Origin: Bromus sterilis
Taxonomy: Eukaryota; Streptophyta; Magnoliopsida; Poales; Poaceae
NCBI GenBank assembly: GCA_950022295.1
Contig: OX465595.1
Location: 67,726,770 to 67,790,769, forward strand
Direction of reading: 5' to 3'
DNA length: 64,000 bases
A program made the position numbers and the translations under genes. Position 1 is the stretch's first letter. Each line of letters begins with the position of its first letter. Below are positions 35,401-44,403 of the stretch, piece after piece. The notes beneath the pieces were generated by a model that was given only the letters and a program-made list of their open reading frames with translations, ran no database searches and was not told the DNA's origin.

Positions 35401-36185
35401 TGAAGGAGGATGCTCGCGAGGGTGCTTACGAGTCTGTTTGCTTGAGGCTGAAAGAGGCCGAGCGTGAGATCGTTCGCCTGAAAGGTGTTGTTGCGGTCCA
35501 TCGCTCGAAACGTGAACGTGCTGAAGCCGTCTTGGATAGCTTGGCGGCTTGGATGATAAAGTTGTCTGATCTTCTAAAGGGTGAGTTTGTATCTCTTCGA
35601 CCGCTCGACTGCGCGAGTTCTTTTCCTTATGCTCGCGGCTGATATTTTTGTCTTCCTTGCGAAGTGCTTGCTGAGCGTTCTCGCGAGGAAGAGTAAGCCG
35701 TGAAATCAGAGTTGTTGCGGCTGGAGGACCCAGTTGTGCAGGCGAACAACCCTTTCTGGATGGATAGGGCGCGTGCTCGGGTGTTTGCCATTCTGCGGAT
35801 GCGGGTTGAGAGGGTACCGCGGTCTCTTGAGTACTGTTGTGGAGTGTTTGGCAGGATCTTTGCTGAGTTTTACCCTTTGGATCATGTCCCATCTTCCCTT
35901 GAAAAGCTTTGTCGGGTGTTCTCCCAGCCTGCAGATCTTTGTCGTGTAGTTAATCACCAGATTTATGCAGGGGCTCGCTGTGCTTTTGCCTTTGTCCATA
36001 GTCATTGGCCGGGGGTGGACATTATGCTGGCAGCTCGAGGTCCTCTTGGTGGTCGAGCTCAGCCGATGGACGACCATTACGCCGTGGCGGACAAGCCTGC
36101 AAGTGAAGTTGTGAAGTGGGTGGTCGAGGATAATGACCGTCGGTTGGGTGCTCTGTGCAAAGTAAAGTCAGAGCCTGGGGATTAG
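32436..36185 (+). CDS. Antisense multi-exon gene of the 'putative gypsy type transposon' family
   Basis: Plus-strand, opposite to the element that carries it. The first exon (MTSRWERSAF, 32436) has at residues 48-115 the signature of the plant 'putative gypsy type transposon' domain (PF04195): FFPRGFALPVHPFLRGLL, then LTPNGILHIACFITLCEGFLGI and HWGLWKRLF. A one-base T-run slip near 32936-32939 breaks it. GT-AG introns fit at 33283-33355, 33709-33783 and 34103-34317; later exons (about 34513-34706, 34802-35220, 35365-35580, 35700-36185) are less certain. Middle exons are acidic/Ala-Ser-Thr-Pro-rich, then a strong coiled coil (KKELAELRAALESKQKELEA), then a helical C-terminus ending in KVKSEPGD. 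Such antisense ORFs are known from Tat-lineage elements; function unknown. An in-frame TGA near 34340 and the slip suggest this copy is damaged. Confidence 0.65.
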
Positions 36186-36334
36186 TCTTTGGTTGGCGTT
36201 GGTTCCTTTGCTGAACAACGTGTGTTGTTGTTCCCTTTTGCTTTACTTTGTTCATCTGTTGTAAGTTGATCCTGTGTGGTATAGGTTAGTCTTGTCGGCT
36301 GCTGAGTTTTTGGGCGAGGAGTCCCCGCGTGCTA

Positions 36335-36653
36335 TTTTTAGAGTCGCGTAAGCAAAGAACGTCTCGGGGGGTGGCTGCTGCGGCGAGCCCCCGAGTGCCA
36401 ATTTTTAGAGTCGCGTAAGTGAAGAATGCCTCGAGGGGTGGCTGCTGCGGCGAGCCCCGAGTGCCAATTTTTAGAGTCGCGTAAGCGAAGAACGCCTCGG
36501 GGGGTGGCTGCTGCGGCGAGCCCCCGAGTGCCAATTTTAGAGTCGCGTAAGCGAAGAACGCCTTGGGGGTGGCTGCTGCGGCGAGCCCCCGAGTGCCAAT
36601 TTTAGAGTCGCGTAAGCGAAGAACGCCTCGGGGGGTGGCTGCTGCGGCGAAAC
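36335..36653 (-). repeat. 66-bp tandem array (5 copies) with PPT-like core
   Basis: Five copies of a unit of about 66 bp; on the minus strand each contains GCACTCGGGGGCTCGCCGCA and CGTTCTTCGCTTACGCGAC. The unit differs from the 69-bp array of element 1 except for the shared GCACTCGGGGGCT core, which is also the PPT beside the B 3' LTR. It sits just after the protease, where RT would be expected. Confidence 0.85.
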
Positions 36654-36685
36654 CTTGTAGGTCCTCTGGTTACCCCCTTTTGCTT

Positions 36686-37258
36686 CTATGGTAGAGCCTC
36701 TTCTTCTTCTGATGTTGTGGCTCTGCTGGCTTGGTGTGCTCCGAAGGTTTCTGATATCTTATGGAACTCTTTGTCGCAGCGGTCGGATATGACGAAGCTG
36801 CCGCTGACTGTGATCACTCCTCGCGGGCCTGGCATTTTCATCTTGAGGTAGGCGTAGTGCGGGACTTCCATGAAACACGCGAAGGTTGGGTGTCCTAGGA
36901 TGGCATGGCACTTTGATTTCCAGTTGACCACTTCGAAATCCAATGTCTCTTTGCGGAAGTTGCTCATGCTGCCAAAAACCACCTCGAGACTTATTTTTCC
37001 GAGGGGGTAGACTGCTTTCCCTGGCACGATTCAATGAAACGTTGTGCCTAAAGTTTTCAGCGCTGAGTTTTGGATGAGCATTTCTTCCAGGGTTCTGGTG
37101 AATATGATGTTGATTCCACTGCCACCGTCCATGAAGACTCGTGACATGTCGTAGTTTCCGATTCTTGCTTCGAGTACTAATGCGGCGTGTCCTAGGCGTG
37201 GGGTGGATGGCAGGTGGTCTTCTCGGGAGAAGGTGATTTCAGTCTCAGACCCACGCAA
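36686..37258 (-). pseudogene. Aspartic protease and start of RT linker, element B
   Basis: Minus-strand retropepsin-like domain: LEARIGNYDMSRVFMDGGSG with the catalytic Asp in MDGGSGINIIF (codon near 37128), then KCHAILGHPTFACFMEVPHY and LKMKMPGPRGVITVSG. The last residues (KEFHKISETFGAHQASRA) resemble the protease-RT linker of Tat elements, after which the frame ends at 36686. An in-frame stop lies near 37031 (after LKTLGTTFH), and a frameshift separates this region from gag near 37258. The start given is only the first Met of the open frame; the protein would be cut from a gag-pol precursor. Confidence 0.8.
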
Positions 37259-38672
37259 GTATTCTGGGACAGCAGGGTGCGAGGAAAACTTGTCTGGTGA
37301 CCTGCTTCTGCTGCCTGTTTGACGGTCTTCCTTCTTGTATCATATAGATCCGGCCGTGCGCTTCTGGGTACTTTTCTTCTTCCTCTGGTGCCGTGCTTCG
37401 TTCTTGGATTACTGCTACTTGCCTTGCTGATATTGCAGGGGCTGGTGGTGCGTTGTGGGCGATGGTCCCGACTGTCACGCTTGCGAGAGGTTGTGCTGCT
37501 GTTGTTGTAGATCGGCTTTTTTCTTCTGAGAGCTCGATGAAGCGCCTGCAGTTTCTGAGGGTGTGTCCTGACCTGAGCTCTCCATGCTAATTTCTGAACC
37601 CGTGCAGTGTACATGGTCCATCGAGTTGTTCTTTGGCCGAGCGATATGCTCGGGCGTCATCTCGCGGCTGCCTTGTTCTCCAATCCCGTTCTTGAACTTG
37701 GGGTCCTTCTTCTTGGTTGTCCTTGTGCTGCATTCTTCTATCGTCGTGGTGTCTGCCTTCTCTGTCGTCCGGGAAGCCGGTCGCGACCATATCGGGTCCT
37801 CTGTCGTCGTAGAAGTTACGCCTCAGGGGTTTTCTTCTTCTGTCGAATCCTCTGTCGCTGGTGTGGTGGTCGTAGTCGCGTTCTGAGTGCGCTGTCTGGA
37901 TTTCTGATTCATTCCGTACGAAGTCTTCTTCGTCTGCCCAGTTGTTGGCTTGCTCTAGCAGTCGTGCGAGTGTTCGGACCTTCATCTGCCCGAGTTGCTC
38001 CTTAAAGTCTATGCGTTGCAAGCCTCTCCTGAATGCGTCGATTGCGCTTTCGTCTGATATGTCCTCGGCTGAGTTTTTGAGTATGGTCCATCGCTGGATG
38101 TATGCTCGCAGGGATTCTTTGGATCCTTGTTTGCAGGACCTCATCTCCTCGAGTGATGCCGATCGTTTGTAGGTGGACTTGAAGTTCTCGATGAAGGCGC
38201 TGCGGAATTGCTTCCAGGAACTGATTGATCCTCGTGGTAGGTTCTTCAGCCAGTGTCGTGCCGAGCTCTCGGGCATGAGTTGTACGTATTGCATTGCTGT
38301 GACATTGGTTCCACGCTGGAATTTGACGGCCGTTAGGTAGTTGTCGAGCCATGCTTCTGGATCTTCCAGCCCGTCGTACTTGTGTGTTGTGGAGTTTAGC
38401 TTGAAACCTTTCGGCATCCTTGTTTCTCGTATGGATCGCGTGAAGAACAGTGCTCCGCATGGTTCTATGTCCTCGTCGGAAGCTTGATCGTCCGAGAATT
38501 CTTCGTGGGCTGCTCGCCTTCGTCTTCCGCGGTTGACCTTTTTTTGTGTTATGTCGTCGCGTGCGTCTCGCCGATTGCTGTAGCGTTTGTTGTCGTTGTT
38601 GTCGTTGTCGCGGTTTTTTTTTGGACGCTTGCGCCAGTCGTCGCTGCTGTCGTCGTCGGGTGAACTGGGGTC
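37245..38672 (-). pseudogene. gag of element B, C-terminal two-thirds
   Basis: Minus-strand gag, continuing in frame from 58464 across insertion C. It has an acidic/basic linker (SSPDDDSSDDWRKRPKKN), then the capsid domain: TRMPKGFKLNSTTHKYDGLE, DPEAWLDNYLTAVKFQRG, WLKNLPRGSISSWKQFRSAF, LRAYIQRWTILKNSAEDISD, and a zinc-knuckle-like end CTLHG-x8-GHTLRNC. An in-frame stop interrupts that last motif at 37587-37589; the frame then continues to 37245 (AILAWV-type end). The Lys/Arg/Asp-rich segment before the capsid is probably disordered. Confidence 0.85.
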
Positions 38673-40350
38673 TGATACGTCCAAAACGTATCTAAAATTT
38701 CTGCTTGCTCCATGCCTCTTTTGTGTGATATTGCTATGATATGATGAACTTCCATTCACTTTTGATCATATTTGGACTAACCTATTAACTCAGTGCACCC
38801 CAGTGCCAGTTCCAGTTTTCTTCTGTTTTTCTATTTCAGGTTTCCCCCATATTAAAAGTGCTCCAAAAATTCGGGAAAAATCCAATAAAAAATCAGCGTA
38901 CATGAAGCTTCTGGAATCACCGAGGGGGGCCAGAGGGGATCCACCAGGGCCCCAGGCACCCTCCCGGTGCGCCCCAGGGTGGGGCCGCGCCAGGGGGCCG
39001 CCTGGACCCCTGGTGGCCCCCCTGGCTGCCCACCTTCGCCTATTTATTCCCCGTGACGCAAAAACCCCGAGACGGGAACCCTTTTTCGCGATCTCTCCTT
39101 TGTTCCGCCGCCGCCACGCTTCCAAGATCAGGAGCACCAGAAGACCTCTTCCCGGCACCCTGCGGAGGGAGGAACCACCTCTAGGAGCTTCTCCACCACC
39201 ATGGACACTTCCCGGATGAACCGTGAGTAGTCCACCTTGGACCATGGGTCTATGATCAGTAGCTATGTGATGTTCTCCTCCCCTCTTTGTTCTTCATGGA
39301 TTAGACCTCGTGAGCTTCCCTACATGATCGAGGCACATATGTAATATTTTTGTTGTTGCTATGCTGAGTTTGCTGGGATCCGATGGATTATAAGATTATG
39401 TTCAGATTGTGTTTGAGTAATATATTTGATTCTCCTCTTTTATATTTATGTTCTTGAGTAATTCTTGCATGTTCTCCGTTGTTGTTTATTGATTTGGCCA
39501 AGTAGTAGGTAGTGACTCCAAGAGGGAGCGTTATGCATGATTGTGGGTTCATGTCCCCCGATGACTAGCGTGAGTGACAGAAGCATGAGTCTAGGGGATG
39601 TGTTGTTGCCACAAGGGGGAAAACAGTGGTGCTTGTACTTGCGGGTGCAAGGATTGTTTACGTTAAGCAAAGTTCTTTAATGCAGTTGTCTGTTGCTTTG
39701 AGTTTACACTTTGGGTGGGATTCGCAACTTAATACCAGCGAGATGTTCTGGATAGATATCTCAAGGTGGATGATTAGTAGGTAGATGCAGATGGATTTTG
39801 GTCTACTTGTCTTGGCGTACCGCCCATGCTTTTGAGCCTCTTCCTTTCTTTATAGCATAATTAGCATTGGTTTGCGCACATAATCCTGTCAATTGCCCAG
39901 GTGTAATTTGTTTACCTCGCATGGCTATTTTATCGTCTTTTGGGAGAGAGACATCACTAGTGAACATCATAGGACCCCGGTCCATATTTCCAATACTTTT
40001 ACACCCACTATCAATTTACTGCTTTATTTACTTTTCCGTTGCTATCGCTATCATTATTATCCCATGTGTTTTATCCTTTGTAAACAACAAGGCCGGAGGA
40101 ATTGACAACTCCTCTATACTCGTTGGGAACCAAAGTTATTTGCTGTGTGTGCAGGTCCAGGTGAAGTAAGCAACCTTGAGTTGTGAACGGCGCCATTGTT
40201 CACACCACCACCTTCTTGTATCTGTTGGAGTCCTATTGGTTCGACATTTAACCTTAGCATCTTCGCTAAGGGAAACTTGTTGTTGTCTACATCTCAACCT
40301 TCCACTTTGGTTAACCAACGAGGGGCGAGAAGAAAACTCTCGCGACATCA
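38673..40350 (+). repeat. 5' LTR of element C
   Basis: 1678 bp, TGATACGTCCAAAACG ... CTCTCGCGACATCA. TATA-like CTATTTATTCC at 39050. The leader has the same GC-rich CCAGAGGGG/CCAGGGCCCC words as A. Confidence 0.92.
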
Positions 40351-40360
40351 AAGCAATTTC

Positions 40361-40378
40361 TGGCGTCGTTGTCGGGGA
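40361..40378 (+). other. Primer binding site of element C
   Basis: TGGCGTCGTTGTCGGGGA, ten bases after the LTR; two mismatches to the tRNA-Asp-type PBS of element E. Confidence 0.75.
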
Positions 40379-40523
40379 CTCCACTCTTCAAGATAGGGGA
40401 GTTGCACACTATCTTTTATCTTTGCTTTTTAGTCTTGTTAGTTTACCTTTCAGTTTTTGTCCTTGTGTCCTTTATCAAAAATCCAAAAAAAAATAGTATG
40501 TCTAGTTCCTTACTTGCCAATCA

Positions 40524-41519
40524 ATGTCTGGCTTCTTTGAAACCAGATCTTATTGGCATGGAGGATTCACCGAGGATCAACAAAAGTGGTACAAGGAACA
40601 CCGCTTGTCTCAAAAGGGGATACACTTATGGAAACAAATACACCAGTTGTATGAGTATGCTAGAAACTTGTGCTCAATATATAATATATCTTTCTGCAGG
40701 GATGAATCTTGTTGCTTTATGAGGCACAAACACCTTTCTTTCCAATGTGAGTACAATGATGATGAAACCTTAGCTTCTTATGCTAAGGGAAACTATGATT
40801 TTTATGATGCAGAGCCAATAGAAGAATTTGTTGCTTATAAGGGTGCCTATGAAATTACTTCTCTTCTTAGAAATATTAATGATGCCCCTTACGAATCTGA
40901 GAGTCTTGCTATACTTAACTAATGTTTGGAAAATTATGATGCAAATTATTATATTACTGATCATCTTGAGAGAATCTCTCCCCCAAAGGAAGAGACTAAT
41001 GTTTTGCGGGACTCTATGAAAGAAGAAATTGATGAAACCGAAAGCTCCTTGGATGAAAAAGAGGAGGAGAGTGATGAACAAAAGGAGGAAGAATGGAGCC
41101 ATCCATGTCTACCTTCTAACGAGAGTAACTCTTTGAATCTTACCTTATATGAGTGTTATGATCCTATGGATTCTTTTGAAATATCCCTTTTTGATGAAGT
41201 TGATGCCTTCTATTCTTATTGCCATGATACCACTATGGATGATGCTTACGGAGATGAACTTTCTATAGTTCCTCATGTTAAGCATGAAATTGTTGCTATT
41301 GCACCCACACTTGATTTTCCTATTATCCTTTTGAAATCTCCAAATATTCCAGAGAATTGTGATCTTATCAAGGCTCAATGTGATGGGTTGCATTTATCTT
41401 ATAATCCTAAAGACCGTGTTGAAAACTATACACGTGTGCTTGTAGGTCATGAACAACATGATTTATGTGATAGTTATATTCTTGATGTTGTTCATGATAC
41501 TAATGAAAATTATTTCTAG
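40524..41519 (+). pseudogene. Unknown ORF of element C, one nonsense codon
   Basis: Unrecognised 331-codon frame (MSGFFETRSYWHGGF...) occupying the place where A and E have gag-protease. One TAA at codon 133 (40920-40922) interrupts it; the frame continues unchanged (CLENYDANYYITDH) to 41519. Visible features: an aromatic and basic N-terminus (KWYKEHRLSQKGIHLWKQIH), a Cys/His cluster at residues 50-75 (Cys 50, 58, 63, 64, 75; His 68, 70) that could bind zinc, an acidic Glu-rich stretch at about 150-190 (SSLDEKEEESDEQKEEEW), then an Asp/Tyr-rich C-terminus. No capsid, protease or polymerase motif. An ATG at 40497 in another frame gives only a short product. Possible roles are an RNA-binding gag substitute or a regulatory factor; neither is shown. 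Confidence 0.7.
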
Positions 41520-44403
41520 AGAGGGAAGTTTGGTTGTAGAAACTTCATATTACTAAAACACCTCTCTTCATGTTGAAAGTTTTGAAGTTGTTCTCTTTTT
41601 ACCTTCCTATGCATGTCACTTTATGCTTCTTTGATTTATTTTCTTACAAGATGCCTATGCATAGGAAATGGGTTAGGCTTAAATGTGTTTCATATTTGCT
41701 TCTTGATGCTCTCTTTTACTTCAACTCTTATTCTCTTGTGAGAGCATCTTCTATAATCCTTAAGCCTAGCTAATGGCTTTAAAGAAGCGCTTTCGGGAGG
41801 CAGCCCGCAACGAATTTAGTATTTCCTTTTTGTTTTTCTTCTGTTTTTAGTGGTCTTGATGATTTCTACTACTGTAGCAACATCATTGTATCTTTACTTT
41901 TCAAGCTTTGTGCCTTTTATAGCCTCATATGACAAGGGAAGTGAAAGTTGTCACATGCTGTCCAGAAAACAGATTCTGTCCTCGTGACTAGAAAAATCAC
42001 AGAAAAAACCCAATTCATCTTTTTGAGCTGAATTTTTTACACAGCGTGCTCTATACAATTATGAAACTTTCGTATGTTCTGAGTTGTTTTATTTGAGTTT
42101 CATAAGTATCCCTAAATAATTCTTTACTACCTGCTGGTCTGTTTTTCACAGATTCTGTCCTGTTTTGCCTTTTCCTCGTTTTGCAAACCTTAAGCTTGCT
42201 TTTTCTTTGCAAAAACTTTTTGGAAATCTTGAGAAACAGTAGATCTTCAAGAATATCTTTATTTCCAATAGAGAAAAATATATTTTATTAGGGGTACTAA
42301 CCTCGCTAATCAGATTATGATGAGTTACGTATGAAGGGAGTTTCCAAGTGTGCGAGGGAAGATGATGAAAGAAGATTCAGGAGTGTCAAGCGCTCAAGCT
42401 TGGGGATGCATCCCCAAGAAATATTCAAGGAGACTCAAGTGTCTAAGCTTGGGGATGCCCCCGTGCATCCCCTTCTCCATCAAAAATTATCAATTCGTCT
42501 TTCGTTTCACTATATTTTTATCACTTCATGCATTATGTGCTATGCTTGGAGCGTCTCGCTCTTAGGTTTTATTTTTAGTTTTATTTATCTTTGCTTGTTG
42601 TTCATAAAAAGTTAGAACCCAGATTTCTTTGTGTGGGAGAGAAACACGCTCCACTTCCAAAATCTAGAACACAACATAGGACTTTTCATGCTTATCTTTG
42701 CTATGTGTGTTCTTTATCTTTTTCATGGCTACTGCCATGTTTTGCTCTTAGCTTTCATGCTTACCTTTTCAAAGAGCTTTTTGTTTAGTTTGTTGCTGGA
42801 ACTCTCTTGAGTTTTCATGTTTATCTTGTTTAGAGAGTTTGCCTGTTGCACTGAGTTTTGTGTCTTGACTTGAAGTAGGTAATTGAGGTTGCTATTCTTT
42901 TGTAGTAGTAACTTGCAATAGTTTTGAAGTATTTTTTGAGTAATTTTTGGAATTTTGGTGTTAAGAGCTTTAGCCTATTAGTGATAGATGTCATATTTTG
43001 GGCAATCCGTTTTTATTTTCAAAACTTGCAAAATTAGTTGAGAACTTTAGCTACTAGATGGATCACTACTCTTCTGAGGGATCGAATATTAGAGTACACT
43101 CACGTACCATGAGTCAAGGATGCGCGAGGATAACCAAACCCCCATAGACTCCTCCTCGGGGTACTTGTCTCTTTGTGAAACCTCCTTATTAGATTGAGGG
43201 TTACCGATAATAAGTGCATGAGTTCTTCGGACTAATGTGAGTATTCAAAAGTTGACACTTCCACATTCCCATATTTTTCTAGCCTCTCCTGTGCCATGCA
43301 TTGCTTTCTTCTCACTCCGAGAGTTGGCGTCCACCTTCGCCGGTACATCCAAACCCTTGGCATGATACGCTCTGGCATCATAAACCTCCTTATATCCTTC
43401 CTCAAAACAGCCACCATACCTACCTATCAAGGCATTTCCATAGCCTTTCCGAGATATATTGACATGCAACATCCATCTTCTCATGACTTGATCTTCATGT
43501 CATATATGCTACTTGCTTGATCGATGAGCCGCATGCTAGTTGGGCCTTGCCCTAATCATTGCTACATGACGCGCTAGTATCACTGCATATCCTGCTACAC
43601 TGGCAGAGGCATACATTTGCATACTTCATGATAGTTACATCTTCTTTATGATTTGAGTACTTTGTAAAGTGTGAAAGATCTTCTATACTTCTTGTAATAT
43701 ATAGAGTGTTTCCCCTAAAGTGAGGAAAATATCCCAAAGTGGACAAATTAAAAGATCCCAAAGTGGAAAAATTAAAAGATCCCAAAGAGGACAAATGAGA
43801 GAAATAGAAAGAGCCATTGAGGCCACCAAAAAATACAAAAAAAATATAGAAAAAATATAAAAAGAATTAAAAAGAGAGAAGGGGGCACACTACTATTACT
43901 TTTGAGAGATCCACACTCGTACTCCCTCTTGTATCTTGTACTCCATAGAGATTATCATTCATGCATATAGATATGTGGGGACCTTCACACTATAGAACTT
44001 GGCTTGTATATTCCAATGATGAGCCTCCTCAAATGAGCTCTAGGTCTTCTTGAGCAAGCAAGTTAGATGCACCCCCACTAGTTCCATTGGAGAGCTTACC
44101 TTAGCTCATATGTGCATTCGTTGCATGGCAATCCCTACTCCTGGCATCATATCTACCATTTGGCTTTCTCTCGCCTATGATTGTCCTCATTGATGTGAGC
44201 CTTTCACACCTTTTTGTCTTCCTCCTCCACCATATTCTCTCTTTGCCATCCTAAGTGTCAACTTTCTTCCTTACGCTCATCATTGCATGAGTGCTCAAAA
44301 TGTTTAAAAGGAGTGGATCATTTTGACTTGTACCTGGCTAGTGGTCTGGGGATGAGTCAAGATAAGATTCCAAAGAAGACCAAGTGTGAAACTTTAGTAG
44401 ATT
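41520..44403 (+). other. Non-coding 3' part of element C, left of F
   Basis: Colinear with A and E. The post-ORF 60-bp block is at 41761-41820, 240 bp after the stop here. In the first of the twin hairpins the loop is deleted, leaving the perfect 20-bp palindrome CTTGGGGATGCATCCCCAAG (42399-42418); the second hairpin is intact (42451-42472). The small conserved ORF is at 43296-43520 and the minisatellite at about 43731-43790. It ends with AGATT, the left TSD of F. Confidence 0.75.
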
